Origin: Chromera velia
Taxonomy: Eukaryota > Sar > Chromeraceae
Reading direction: 5' to 3'
Length of the DNA: 39,057 bases
Assembly (NCBI GenBank): GCA_018398765.1
Contig: JAHBMJ010000859.1
Span: 1 to 39,057, forward strand
Of the stretch, positions 11,510 through 23,212 are shown in pieces. Within the stretch, counting starts at the first letter, position 1; each line of letters starts with the position of its first letter. The translations under genes and the position numbers were made by a program. Below the pieces are notes generated by a model that saw only the letters and a list, made by a program, of their open reading frames with translations, made no database searches and was not told the DNA's origin.

Positions 11510-12814
11510 GCAAAGGGGAGTTGCAAACCAAAAGGAGGAGAAAAAAAAAAATCTGTTGCAAGAGGGCAAACATCAGGGGCGGTGTGAGAGGAAACTGACG
11601 AACACATAGCAAGGGGTGCCAACAACACCTCATGGATGTAAAACGTTACAGGAAGGTATTTCGGCTCTTTCAGCACGCCTCTCTCTCTCTCTCCCAAGCA
11701 CATTCGATTCCTCATCCTCTTTGCTCTCCCTTCCTCAATTCAGACCTCTCGGCCTTTGCTGATATCGATACATATCGATACGTTTCTCCTTGCATATATG
11801 CATGAATGCTTCTATTCACATCCAGTTTGCTGTTTGTGAGTGGCAATGCGCAAGTTGCGTAAGCAACGCTTGACCCAAAAGAACGAAAGGAAAAGAAACG
11901 CGCAAAAGAGCGTACAGACATAACACAAAATAACAAAAATTATTTTATTGTCCGCGGCGATCGCATTTGATCCGCGATGTAAAGCGTTTCAAGACTGATC
12001 AATTCGTGTTTTTCCTGCTGCGACTTACCGCAACAGACCTGCAAATTTTACGATAAAACCAACAAATCATCAAACAATGTTTAGTAGTTTTACATTTAAT
12101 AATTGCATGCAATCAATAATTAAGTACATAATTATGTGAATAAATGAATCTAGCAAGGACCGCAAGGTGTAAGACATTCAAAAAAAAAATTTAATGTTTT
12201 CCACTTAATTTTTTTTTTTAAGTTTTTTTTTTTTATGGACCCGAATAAAAAGATTTTTACCAAGTTTTGTAAAATGCTTTTCTTTCACGGTTTCACAATT
12301 GAGTCACAAATTATCATCACCATTAATTAATCATCATAGATTATCATTATCTATCTAGACTTCAAACAAACTTGGATCAAACTTGTCAGCTTCCAGCCTC
12401 TCGTAAAAAGTAAAACAGATGCAAAAAATCTGAATTAGCTATCACTACACAAATAATATTAGTTTAAGTATAAATATTTTATTGGAGGATGTCGAAGATA
12501 TTTGAAGATGTTGAAAGGTGACAGATGATCGACGTGTAACGTCGAGCTATCGGCTAGCTACCGCGGGGGGACGTACAGGCGGGGAGAGCAGGTCTAACGT
12601 CTTAAACTACTATAGTCCAGTCTTCTCCTGACCGGTTTAATACCACTTATACATATCAAATCCTGTAATCTGGGACCAGCACCGTGATAAAACACAAAGT
12701 TTATATACTTCTGCCTATATACTCCCTTCGTACGTAATGAAATATACCTTGGCGCACAATGCACGCCCACTCTCGTATACGTATGCCCGAATATGCACGT
12801 ATATACGGAATGCA
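11510..12814. other. Intergenic, AT-rich island
   Basis: This follows the membrane-protein gene. Up to about 11930 it is mixed sequence; 11930-12480 is strongly AT-rich with A and T homopolymers and many TAAT and ATTA words. From 12540 composition returns to normal and a dispersed repeat begins. No coding frame or RNA gene is supported. Confidence 0.5.
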
Positions 12815-12847
12815 CCCAACCAGTTGGGTGAGTGCCTTGGGGGCCAT

Positions 12848-13053
12848 CGTGCACCGTGGTTCGTGACGATAAGGTTGGTGCCTTTGGCACCAACCTTCGC
12901 CCCAGGCAACTTTCAACAACGAAGCCCCAAGCAGCTCTATATAAACTTAGGCAAAACCACCTAGGGTCGCCCCAGGCGGCCCTGGCGGGCCGCCTGCGGC
13001 GTGCCTAGGGTACCCCAGGCGCCCCAGGCAGGTTTAGACAGCATGTGGGCCAT
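12848..13053. mobile_element. Insertion nested in dispersed repeat copy 1
   Basis: Compared with the second copy, this 206-base stretch is extra. It is bounded by GGGCCAT at 12841-12847 and again at 13047-13053, as a target-site duplication would look. It holds a perfect 12-base inverted repeat (AAGGTTGGTGCC at 12871-12882, complement at 12886-12897) and a GC-rich run of CCCAGGC and CCTAGGG words. The mobile-element reading is an inference; deletion from the other copy by recombination between GGGCCAT words is the alternative. Confidence 0.45.
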
Positions 13054-13186
13054 TTAAGGGGTCGGCCATATAGTTTGATTGATGCAAACGATCAGGGGCT
13101 TAGGCATGTCTTGTCTGCATACAATGGGCAAGTGACGGGGGCCACGGCAACACGCGTAAAATATGCTTTTCGGGACTGTGCGTATC

Positions 13187-13188
13187 TA

Positions 13189-13224
<36 letters not shown>
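13187..13224. repeat. TA dinucleotide microsatellite
   Basis: A run of alternating T and A with one or two interruptions lies inside dispersed repeat copy 1. The other copy has only a short ATATATA at the same place, so the run expanded after the copies separated. Confidence 0.85.
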
Positions 13225-13226
<2 letters not shown>

Positions 13227-13498
13227 ACTCCGTGCAAGTTACTTGAGGGGCATGTATCATGAGGAGCGAAGTAATTAATGCGATCGCGGCTCCGTGCGAG
13301 TTGCTTGAGAGGTATATTTTGGAACTTGGGCGATACCAACCGTGACTGCTAAAGATAGCTAGAACCGATTCCTCCCCCAAAAAATGAAAAAATGCGTTAT
13401 GCGGATATGTGCGATCTCAGGGCCTCTCAGCTGATCTCAGCAGCTAGAGCTGAGCTACCCCCTGAGGCGATGGCTTCTTTTTTTTGCGTGCATGCAAA

Positions 13499-13738
13499 AT
13501 GGCCCGGAAAGCGAAGCTGAGAAAAATTGTACTCCCCCAGACCACACGGATGGCTGCGTCCGACGTTTACAGGAAGATCTGATGCACGCCAAGCTCGGCC
13601 CCAGAAAGACAATTCAGCTGAGGAGGCACTTTCCAAATTTAAAGTAGGGGCAACAAGAATAAATTTCGCTTTCCGGGCCAATCGCACGGAGCTAGTGCGT
13701 CAGATCCAATTTGACGTGCGAGATCGACGCTAGCTTGC
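13499..13738. mobile_element. Small inverted-repeat (MITE-like) element, tandem unit 1
   Basis: GGCCCGGAAAGCGAA at 13501-13515 is matched by its exact reverse complement at 13665-13679, a 15-base terminal inverted repeat around a 179-base element. The next 59 bases (TCGCACGG and on) complete a 240-base period, after which a second unit starts. There is no open frame of significance. Size, perfect terminal inverted repeats and lack of coding capacity fit a miniature inverted-repeat transposable element. Confidence 0.6.
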
Positions 13739-13965
13739 ATGGCCCGGAAAGCGAAGCTGAGAGGGCACTTAACAAAAATTGCACCCCCCCAGACCACACG
13801 GATGCATGCGTCAGACGTTTACAGGAAGATTTGACGCACGCCAAGCTCGGCCCCGGAAAGACAATTCAGCTGAGGAGGCACTTTCCAAATTTAAAGCAGG
13901 GGCAACAAGAATAAATTTCGCTTTCCGGGCCATTCGCACGGAGTGCGTCAGATGCATGAATGCAC
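13739..13965. mobile_element. Small inverted-repeat (MITE-like) element, tandem unit 2
   Basis: This second unit starts exactly 240 bases after the first and is highly similar throughout, with a few substitutions and a 15-base-scale insertion near 13763. Its terminal inverted repeats are at 13741-13755 and 13917-13931, identical to those of unit 1. The head-to-tail arrangement suggests unequal crossing-over or nested insertion rather than independent landing. Confidence 0.6.
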
Positions 13966-14438
13966 TTGACGGCGCCGGGCCATTGCATGCGGCCGACTGC
14001 ATGAACCGCGGAGAAGCTACATAGTGATTGATCGACAGACCTAGTCGACAGACATTCACTGAAGGGAGCTGAAGGGAGCTTGATAGTCCCATACAATAGA
14101 AGTAAAGCCCAGCTTACCCGGAGCGACGCTGAGTCTGCCTGCCAGCTCTTTGGTCAGGAACTCAGTCATTTGAAACGAAGTCAGGACCGGGCAACTGTTG
14201 TAAAGGTCAGACGTTTGTTTTGAACTGAGTAAAGAAGCCCGTTGCTGAGCTTGTTTGTGCCGCTTGCGCCGGGAGAAGATGTAGTAGGAGGAATCATTTG
14301 TGCGTCATCTTACTGTCTGCCAGCGTACGCGCATGCATGGAAGAAATTGGGGACGTTCCACACATAGTTGTCTAAGACCGGCAACAGGCCTGTCAAGCAA
14401 CAGAGCTTTTTCGTCTTCAGACCAAGTAATTCAGTGCA
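13966..14438. other. Non-coding stretch after the repeat cluster
   Basis: A short direct duplication (GAAGGGAGCT twice at about 14062-14081) is visible. No splice-supported coding segment could be joined to the next gene, whose ATG follows an in-frame TAA at 14427. It may contain that gene's promoter and leader. Confidence 0.4.
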
Positions 14439-15255
14439 ATGCATGTCCGATATGTACAAGACGAGACTATGATTGTGAAGCATAAGGATTGTGTTTGGAG
14501 TGTGCACCTTTGCCTTTCAGAAAGAGGCACTCGGTTGGACGAAGTGGTCAGAGTCGGATTTTGCACGTTGCGTGCCAGTGGTCTTCTTGCGACAGTTGAT
14601 GGGCAACTGATGGATTCACACAGAGACTCTATCCGACTCGCAACTGTGTACATGCTGCAGCTGAGCGTGGAGACCTTCCGAGCCCTGAAATGGTGCCCGC
14701 CCATGCTCCTCTGTCCCCTGACCGGGCTAGGAGCTGAACGCAGAGCAGGCAGAGTTCTCTGGCTCTCCTCTGCTGTGGTGGAGTATCGCTATGCTTCTCT
14801 CTTCCTTCTTTTCCTTCTCTCTCCTGTTAGCTAGCACTCACCCCTTCCGCTACTGTACTTTTTTTTCTTCCTTTATGAGCTGAATTTATTCGTCCCTTTA
14901 TTCATTTCCTCTTTTCTTTCTCTTTGCGACTTTTTTGTCTTGCCTGTCTCTTTCTCTCCGCAGGGTTGTGGAGAACCACATTCTCAACGTTGTCCACGGC
15001 TTTGCTGCCGAACATGCCATGTGGGTCCAAGAAGAAGATCGTCAACCACCCATGCACACTTCCACGCTTACTATCCTGGCAGAGACCATTTTCTCGGACT
15101 TGCTTAGACTTACTGATCCCAGGAAACCTCTTCACTTCTGGATGTCCTCCTTGAGAACGAGAAACCGTCCATCCATCCCAGTTGTGGAGCAACTGCTGGT
15201 CCGCTTGGAATACAGTGCAGAGGGAGAATCGAGCATGTCGCTTGCAAACGCTTGA
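14439..15255 (+). CDS. Two-exon gene of unknown function
   Basis: Exon 1 is 14439-14782 and exon 2 is 14964-15255, joined in phase 2 (donor GTATCG, acceptor TCCGCAG after a strong pyrimidine tract). The frame closes as 211 residues ending with TGA at 15253-15255. The ATG at 14439 is the first after an in-frame stop. The product has a Leu/Val-rich middle (LATVYMLQLSVETFRALKW) and a C-terminal helical part (TILAETIFSDLLRLTD, then VVEQLLVRLEYS). It has no obvious signal peptide, membrane pass or known motif. The weak donor leaves the junction uncertain, and a shorter unspliced product ending at 14834 is possible. Confidence 0.5.
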
Positions 15256-16541
15256 CAGCCAGTCACAATATCTGGCAAGGCGCCTGGCAGTCAGACTGAC
15301 AAATGATATTCGCCCCAGCCGTCCCCCCCGGTCATTGCCTCCTCTTTCTTAATTTCTTGCTTGCAGGCCGAGAGGGACTTCCCTCAGACGAAGGGAAGGC
15401 CAAACGCGGCAGTGTAAAGAGGTCCTGGAGGAGTGACTAGCTTGCGGAGGATGCTGGATCGAGGAAGACGAAAAGTCGGTCTGCTGGAGGTGCACAGATT
15501 GATGCACAGATTTAATTCTCGTGTCCAACAACACTCCCCTCGGTCTCTCACTGAGTGTCGTGTCTCCGGCCATCCCCTTATTATATTGCAAGAGAGTCCC
15601 TTGCAGCAGTAAGTGATTTGGCCGGGCCGGGCCGCATACTTAAGATATACTGTTGCAGGGTCGTCTCGGAGGAGAGTACAGGACGCTCTCATAGACCAAG
15701 TCTGACTGATCCGTTCCAACCACGAGAACTACACGTGCACTGTCCTTCAGGGAAATTTGTCTGCACGGTCAGTGGACCCTCTCTTCTGCTTCCACTTTCT
15801 CTGTGAAGTCCAGACGTACGTCTCGTGGGGGGCAGAGTAAGGGTCCTTGCACTACGGTTACACTAGAGAGCAGTCCGAGTCTGCCAATAACATGGCAGGC
15901 GCATTCCCTCACGTAGCTGTCTGAAATAACGGAAAAAGTGGATGCAAAGGGTGGGGCGGGGGGGGAAAGGTGGACTCAGCGCGGGGCGTTCATCTTGTTT
16001 GGTGCGTGCGAGGGAGAAAGGCCATTTTCAAGCAGGTTTGAATTCATTGCTGCTGGGCATCATGTCAGCCCTTTTGTTTTTGCCCTTCTGACACACGCCG
16101 ATCGACACTAACTGTCACAAGATTGATACCGCGCGTCTGGGATGAATCCATCCTGTGGAGTATTCTGGAAAGAGAGCGATGAGCACACGAATAATATGCG
16201 TCATGCACAAAGAAAGTTGGAAGGTCACATTGCTGACTGTCTCACCAATTAAAGAAAGCTTCCCTCCCTCACCCCTCTGCTTCCTTCCCTGTCTACGTGC
16301 CTGCATGTACCTGGAACTCCTCTCTGCAATTCGATCTGTCGACGACTCTTCTATCGATGGCCGGCGCTTCTGGCGGAGGAGGCTGAAGGCCGTGGAGTTA
16401 AGGAAAGTCAGATGCGGCCCGGCCCGGCCCTCCCCTCAATTGTTCTATCTATATTTCTCTCTCTCATGCATCTGTTGTCTCGCGTGCCCGACCTTCCTGC
16501 TCCCCTCCCTGCATGCATATCGTTTCGATCTCTGAATGCAG
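15256..16541. other. Region without a secure gene
   Basis: A pyrimidine-rich acceptor-like site lies at about 15366, and short open frames of weak character occur near 15555-15806 and 16305-16419. The latter reads MYLELLSAIRSVDD and ends at a GTCAGA donor, so it could be a 5' exon of the next gene, but the splice phase (0) does not match the next exon (needs 2). A G-rich run lies near 15955-15966. Nothing else was assigned. Confidence 0.4.
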
Positions 16542-17730
16542 GAACAGTGAACAGGCGCGGCGGCACATGCAGACGATGCACCGTCTGCACCCCTGCCAGG
16601 CGAGTGAGTGCCAACTTGGATCCTGTATACGATCGAGCTGCATGCAGGCCTGCTTGCCCTTACTTTGGCTGCCTGGGGACCGTTCGTTGATTTTCCTCCT
16701 CAGGTTATCCTTCAAAGCGTCCTCCTTTTCAAACTTCAAGTTGGAATTCCGAATTCGTACGATGCCGGCAAATTTACAGTCTAGCTCTGCTCTTGAGTGC
16801 ATGTGCCCATATAGATGTCTGCCCTCAGCTCTCTTTTGCGCTGCTCGCGAGCATACGAAACTGCATAAGGATGCGCAAGATGTCGCTCGATACGATTGTG
16901 ACGTGCGTGCAGTCTTCCTCCCACTCGATGCATGGGCGTGCGTGCAGACAGGACGAGGCCGGGTGGTCCCCCCCCGAGAAGATTGCATGGGAACAGTGGG
17001 AGTACGTGAGGTCCCTTTGGCTTGCAGCAAGATGGATCGCGGGAGCTCTTCTGGGCTCACGGAGAGGCGAGTACGCCCACCTGGATACGGGTTCACTTTG
17101 TGTCTGCAGAGTTCAGACTTCGTCGTTTGTACACACCCAATTCGTGAGAGACGCTCCCGACCTCCGAGGCCCTCTCGGACACTTCGCCTTGATCGCTCTG
17201 CCGATTTACGTTCTGCCATCGTTCTGCCCTCGTTTGAGGCGCAGACTTCCTCTGAGGCGATTGGTGAAGAGGTCGGAAGAGCAGCTGCCCTTCTCCAGGA
17301 GGGGTTTGAGAAGTGCTTGGCCCTTCCCCGACTTGGGTCCACCGAGGTTGTCCCGCCTCTACCTGGTGGTTCGAAGGTCCGTTGATGATCTTTGATTGTG
17401 CGCGCATGACCTTTTGAAATTCCCGCTTGATCAGACGTCTCTTTTGTTTTCCGTCACTTTACTTTTCTGTTCCTCGCGTCTGCTCCCCCGTGAACCTCTG
17501 AATGTCTTTTGGCATGACGCTTTTCTTTTGTTTCGACCGTGACGTTTTGCAGTCTTCCCCCAGATCGCCTCAGAGACATGCGTTGTCGTCCGACTCGGAG
17601 GCGTTCAAGGCGACGTCCCAGGTGGGGAGGCTCAGCACGGGTCCGACGTGGTCCGAGATCAGAGAAAACAAATGAATCTGGTCGCTTCAGGTCAAAGTGG
17701 TGGAAAAAGGGTCTTGCCCGGCCCCAGTAA
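16542..17730 (+). CDS. Partially resolved gene, three exons seen, 5' end missing
   Basis: Exons 16542-16603, 16704-17376 and 17553-17730 join in frame (donors GTGAGT and GTCCGT; acceptors CTCAG and TTGCAG) and end at TAA 17728-17730. The first exon begins in phase 2, so an upstream exon must exist. The product includes a hydrophobic segment (YSLALLLSACA), a Trp-rich stretch (IAWEQWEYVRSLWLAARW), a second hydrophobic segment (FALIALPIYVLPSF) and an Arg-rich tail. Two other long frames overlap it, one on each strand, and lack such splice closure; I treat them as shadows. The arrangement could suit a small membrane or basic nucleic-acid-associated protein, but the family is not recognised. Confidence is modest. 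Confidence 0.4.
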
Positions 17731-18530
17731 CTTCATCAGGAGTTTATCCTTCAGTGCAGCTAAACGTGTGTCTTTTGGCTAATTCTTCCAATCTGTATAA
17801 CAAATTCTGTTAGTCCGCGAACTGTTTGTCATTAACTTACGAATACATGCATTGACTAAATGTTTTAGCTGTAAAATGAGCATTCAAAGTTATATTTAAT
17901 TTGTTAATTTAGTTTAATTATTTTTTTTCAAAGTTTTTTGTAATGTCAGTTTTTTTAATTTTTCTATTTCATTCCTAATATGATACAAAGCTTGTTTCAA
18001 TTTAATTTAAACATTCATGTTTAGAATACTCACCAACACTAATAATCCATCATTCAAGTTATAGTATATATTGCACGTCTGAGGCGTCTAGGCGCTTTCC
18101 ATGCATAGAAGTTGCACGTTGGACATTCAGCATTGGGGGCGCAGCTAGGGGTGCAATTTGCTAGGCAATTCGGGGCTGGGGTGGGAGGCCAATCTTCCTA
18201 GCAATCTCCCAGACATAACTTTAAAATCCTAATCCTAGTAATGCTAAGTGCTATGCTTCTAGTAGTGTATGTTCGTGTATATGCAGAAAATACGTTTAAA
18301 TTACAGAAACAAAAAGTGTGGAGACACTAGGTGGACTCCCCTCAGAGTCCCCTGGTGGAGAAACCAACGTGACCAAGCTACAGTAGCATTTTTGAGTCAA
18401 ATTTTGACCGTGGTTCGGTGTATGGCAAACGTTCACTTAGTCTCGGATGTGTCAGGAAATTCCGCGCAGAGTTTTGCACACAGATCCTTTTGAAACGTCT
18501 CTGCATACCCCGGGCAGTGGTGACTGAGAA
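17731..18530. other. AT-rich island after gene 3' end
   Basis: 17800-18110 is strongly AT-rich and begins within about 70 bases of the preceding stop codon. The remainder is mixed sequence with no coding character. No RNA gene was recognised. Confidence 0.5.
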
Positions 18531-18819
18531 GTGCCTCGAACGTCTCAAAGCAGGAGGCCGGCCCTGATTCTCCCCCTCGGCCTTCAACCTCCTTTGCTGA
18601 GTCCAAAGACGAATTCTCAACCTGGACGGGGGGGCAGAGAGAGAAGGGGGTCTCCTTTTTGTAAAAGGACGGACGGTCGAACAGGCGGACCGTGTGATCT
18701 CATGCGTTTCTTGTCTTTTCCTTCGACTCGCTTTCATTCTTCACGACGAACAGAGAAAGGAAAGGATGCCCGGGTACACCCAAAGACAAAGACAAAGACA
18801 CATACAAAATCTCAAAGAG

Positions 18820-18862
18820 AGAGAAAGAGAAAGAGAAAGGGAAAGAGAGAGAGAGAGGGGGG

Positions 18863-18900
<38 letters not shown>

Positions 18901-19290
18901 ATATGTTTCTTCTTCTTCTCCCTCCTTTTCTTCACGAACAGACAGACTATATTACAGACAGACAGGCAGATAGACAGACTATATGGTTTCTTCTTCTCCC
19001 TCTTTTTCTTCACGAACACAACAGACAGACAGAAAGACAGAGAGACAGGCAGGCAGACAGAACAGGGAGGTTATTTTCACACACATGAGCAGCACAACTG
19101 GTGCGCTCAGTGAGAAAACAAGACACGGAGGGAGAACGTCCGACCTATCACACAACGAGAACGCACGACAGATACCACCAATGAAGATGAAGGGATGAAG
19201 AGAAGATACGGACACTTGTCCAAAAAAGACAACGGGAGAGAGGAGGGGGTAGAGAGAGAGAGAAAGACAAACAGACAGAAAGAAAAAAGA
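18820..19290. repeat. GA microsatellite and CAGA arrays with two copies of a 40-base module
   Basis: A GA tract (about 18820-18898) is followed by ACAG/CAGA tetranucleotide arrays. Two copies of a non-simple module (TATATG-TTTCTTCTTCT-CCCTC-TTCTTCACGAACA) sit at about 18899-18940 and 18979-19022, each flanked by CAGA repeats. Near-identical modules occur in reverse orientation near 2182-2226 and 2455-2491 and forward near 25993-26033. Open frames through here are repeat-encoded. Confidence 0.85.
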
Positions 19291-20042
19291 AAGCGAGTAA
19301 AAAAAAACGCCACGCAACCAACACCGAAGCGGAACATTCAGAGGGTTCAGAGAGCCAAAACAGGAACAGGACGACCAGAGGTGTGTGCATTGAGAGAGAG
19401 GCCAACAAAAGAGTGAAGAGAAAGCCGGCGCACAAGCACAAGGAGAAAGTGAGTAGTGGTCAAAGTTGACACTTGAGGAATGCCTGAGATGAAATCAGAA
19501 ACATCTTTGTCGACCAAATTTCAGAATTTCGGAATTACAGCATAGCGAAGAAAACAATTTCATTCTCCTGAGATGTCACAAAAGAGAATCAAGAAAAAGG
19601 GTCAACCGAAAGTACACTGCCATGGACAGAGAAAGATTAGTAGTAGCCTACGCGCGGACGCCCAGAAAAACCGACTAGACTACCCACAAGGGGTGGAGGC
19701 ATGCACTGTACTGGAGGGAATTAGACTGAGGTCTTGCGGAATGGAAGGAGGGCGGCGGGGCTTGAAGCAGAGGGCCAAGAAAGCGCTTTCATGAACACAT
19801 TCACGGTGCAGGCCGGTCGGGCCCTCGTCGCATGCACCCCCATACATCTTTCCTTTCTTCTTTCTCTTGACAGACAGGCAGCAAGGCCGCATCAATGCGT
19901 GTAGCTAACGACAGTTAGGCGGACATTCGAACAGACAGGTCCCGAACACGCATTGCAACGGGACGCAGACAGATATGAATATAGACACTCAGGAAAAAAG
20001 CGGACTGGCAAGGCTGACTCGACGGACGGACCAGAAACTCAC
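19291..20042. other. Stretch without a secure gene; may hold 3' exons of the small minus-strand gene
   Basis: The minus-strand exon ending at 20043 has a perfect GTGAGT donor, so at least one further exon should lie below 20043. A minus-strand acceptor-like GTACAG near 19705-19712 followed by a short open frame to a TAA near 19645 is one candidate, but the evidence is too weak to claim. The rest is purine-rich, low-complexity sequence. Confidence 0.35.
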
Positions 20043-20249
20043 CTCATAGCCTGTAGCGCTTAGCTTTACTGTGCATGTCTGCCCGCCCCGAAAAGACAGT
20101 TTGAAGGTCACAAAGCGTTTGTTATTGCTCAGAAATTCCTCATGTGTTTGTTGAATGTCCAGTTTGTCGAAGAAACTTGTCTGTGTCGATTGGAGGTGCT
20201 GCACCTGCTCCCACAGATCTGCGTCTGCCGCAAGATCACAATCACTCAT
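20043..20249 (-). CDS. First exon of a small gene divergent from histone H3
   Basis: An ATG at 20249 opens 69 codons beginning MSDCDLAADADLWEQVQHLQ and ending SATGYE at a consensus GTGAGT donor (phase 0, intron from 20042 down). The exon mixes an acidic helical N-terminus with a beta-rich end (RFVTFKLSFRGGQTCTVKLS). The product is soluble in appearance and not recognised. Its start codon is 701 bases from the H3 start on the opposite strand, so the two probably share upstream DNA. The downstream exon or exons are unresolved. Confidence 0.5.
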
Positions 20250-20600
20250 GGCAACAGATGCCGTTCCAGTACTGACCTAACCAGCGAGTGGTATGGCAAG
20301 AAGAAGACGAGAAACGTCGATACTTGTCGGCATAAGAGACAGCCGTCTCCAGCCGTCCAACACTGCGCGACCACCCTGCTAATAAGACGATTTTGCCCCT
20401 TTCGCTGCAAATTTCCTGTATGTGGATTTTCAGCTACTCACGCGTTGCGGCCCGGCTTCCTGGTGGTCACGTGGGCTGTCACGACAGCAGTCGTCCGTTG
20501 AACAGTCGTAGTATGTCAAAGTCTCTTGTAGTGCACATACTTATCAGAATCATCAGACTGAGCCTGAAAGAGCAAGGCCGAGCTAACTGACCGAGCTATT

Positions 20601-20669
20601 TTTCGCGGAGATGAGTGAATTCCTCGGATGGCCGCGCGGAAATATTTTTTCTTTATTGCATGCGGGAAA
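20601..20669. promoter_or_regulatory. Pair of E2F-like sites upstream of histone H3
   Basis: TTTCGCGG at 20601-20608 and GCGGGAAA at 20662-20669 (complement TTTCCCGC) match the E2F/DP consensus TTTSSCGC or come close to it. They lie about 280-350 bases before the H3 ATG, between H3 and the divergent small gene. E2F control would suit S-phase histone expression. This is a motif match only. Confidence 0.4.
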
Positions 20670-20944
20670 AACGTGACACACCCGGAATTATGTTGGGCGC
20701 TTTGCCCTCCGAGGCACACATTTTCGAAAATTCGTGCACGCTCATGCATGATTTTTGCGCTGCCGGGTCTCCTTCGATCCTTCTTTGTTGTTTCTCTTTG
20801 CCTTCTTCTCTCTGGAAACGCCTGCTACCAATCTGTTCAGTTGTTTCTGTTGAAGTGTGAAAAGTTGTTTTCCTTTTGGCTTCGCTCCCTTACTTTTTTG
20901 AGAGTCTTCCTCTTCGGATTTTAGTGACAACCAACACTCACTAA

Positions 20945-21361
<417 letters not shown>

Positions 21362-22869
21362 GCTGTCTGGGAAGAAAACAAGATGTGGAGGGGGAGTGGA
21401 GAGGGTTGGTTGGGGAGAAGACAACGAACGGATGATTTCTCTTTCCCGTGGAACTGAAAATCTTTCGTGCTTTCGTTTTTTCCTTTCCTCACGGTTGGCT
21501 GAGGGCATCGCCACTCCTTCGTATCTGCATCTTTTTTCTCTGATGAAACAAAAACGCCCAGGTTTCCCTCGAAGAGACAAGAAAACACACATAGAGGGAA
21601 GCCAACCTCCAAGAGACTGCGAGATGCAGGTCGTGGAGAGTTGGTCTCTATCTAATTGTTGCATTGTTTGTTTGTTACATCGGGAGGGGAGAAAGGGAGA
21701 CAGGGGTTGCCTGAAAGCGACAGATTGGTTGAACTCCTCCGTGTGACATGAGGCTTTCCTTTCCTTCCCTTTCCTGCATGTTGTCCCTGTCCTTGTGTTC
21801 TTGTGACAGTGGCCGGGGGAAGGGGAGAGTTGTCTCTGTCGGGGGGGTACTGGGGGGGAGGGGGGGAGATCTGTCGTGAGGTGTCCGTCTCTTCCTCCTC
21901 TTTCCTCTCTGTCAAGTCTCCTTTCTGTCTGTGTCTGTGACCCGATGATCGTGAGGGAGTCACCTGCGCTGGAAGCTCCCACCGCTGCAAGTTCTCCCCC
22001 CCCCCTGCCTCTTTCGGATCTGTTTATGCTTGCTTGAGGCTGGATCGGGACAATACCGTCATGCCTGCTGCAGGTGCACGTTGGTGTGCACTTTTGCACG
22101 CGCACATGGCCAGGCCAAAGCTGCCCCAAGAAAAGATTGGGTGTGCTGTAGACAGACAGGCGTGCGTACAAGGGTGTGTTTATACAGAGAGGACAGGAGA
22201 ACAACTTGTACGCTTGTCAGAACGAACGTTGCGCATGTTCAACTTGCGGTATTGTGGCTGTCTCGATCTTTTGCCGGCTTCTGCCTCTCCTAGTATACAG
22301 TTGAATCGCGGCCTTCAATGACATAGATCGACGTTCTAACTGGATTGGACGTCACTGAAGAGACCCAGCTGTGGAAAAGCTGTTGTATTGTGTTATGTCG
22401 ATCGTAACTCCTTTGATGCTTCATCAGAAATTTAGAATGCATATACTTCATGGCAAGTTCATGCAGAATTATACCTAAAATTACTAGTAAAATTATGTCA
22501 TTTTTATTAAATATTGATTGATTGATTGTTTCCCGCTATTTCCCGCTATGTCTATCTGTCGCCATAGCCAGCAGGGCGGGGCGTAAATATCTACAGGTAT
22601 ATCAGACTGTGTATATCACTAGGTATATCATTACACTGTAAGGACCTAGCAGGGACCTAGGAATTTAGTCTTATATCTAGACAGGAACTTAGAGGAATTT
22701 GGATAGTAGAAATTTAAAGACACTTAAGTTAGCACTTAAAACAGAAATTTAGAGAAATTTAGCAAATTTTAGTCTATAATTTTTTGAGGTCAATTTCTTA
22801 TGAACTGTGATCAGTTAGAACTTAATATTAACAGTGCCCATAGACCTAATATACATATAGATCTTAATT
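21362..22869. other. H3 downstream region and AT-rich island
   Basis: Up to about 22320 the sequence is of normal composition with G-rich runs (21840-21870) and no splice-supported coding frame. A 427-codon minus-strand frame (20921-22204) is only an antisense shadow of H3 and its flank. From about 22430 to 22869 the DNA is AT-rich, with recurring AATTTAG, CTTAG and GACCTAG words. Confidence 0.5.
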
Positions 22870-22924
22870 CACTAGAGAGAGACGGGGGGGGTGGGTGGAG
22901 AGAGAGTGAGAGAAAGAAAGAGAG

Positions 22925-22974
<50 letters not shown>

Positions 22975-23181
22975 ATTAATCAAATTAAAAAGAGAAAGAA
23001 AAAAATGATAAGAAAATGGAAAACTTAACGGACAGGGGAGGGAGCAGATATAGGATAGAAAAGCAAACACAAAAATTAAAGAACTAAAAAAAAATGATCA
23101 GTTACTGATCATAGGGAGGGGGATGGAAAAGGAATAAAGAAAAGAACTAGGAAAAAAACTAAGAAAAGAAAGAATTAACAT

Positions 23182-23212
<31 letters not shown>

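Larger units (their letters stand above)
12815..13471. repeat. Dispersed repeat family copy 1, carrying an insertion and a TA microsatellite
   Basis: This region is related base for base, with gaps, to 26557-26963. Shared blocks include the palindrome CCCAACCAGTTGGG, GTGAGTGCC, GGGGCCACGGCAAC, ATGCTTTTCGGGAC, two internal copies of a CTCCGTG-GAGT-ACTTGAGGGGCA module, and the end block GCGATCTCAGGGCCTCTC. Copy 1 has two extra segments: about 206 bases (12848-13053) and a TA run at 13187-13224. No protein-coding capacity is evident, so this is probably a non-autonomous element. Confidence 0.75.

Noticed and set aside
10713-11633. 306-codon minus-strand frame rich in Pro, Leu and Ser
   Set aside because: It is an antisense shadow of the low-complexity last exon of the membrane-protein gene. 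The plus strand has splice support and frame closure.
16464-17342. 292-codon minus-strand frame, and a second plus-strand 290-codon frame
   Set aside because: Both overlap the plus-strand frame that joins consistently to flanking exons through good splice sites. Their composition is that of shadows, though the region remains uncertain.
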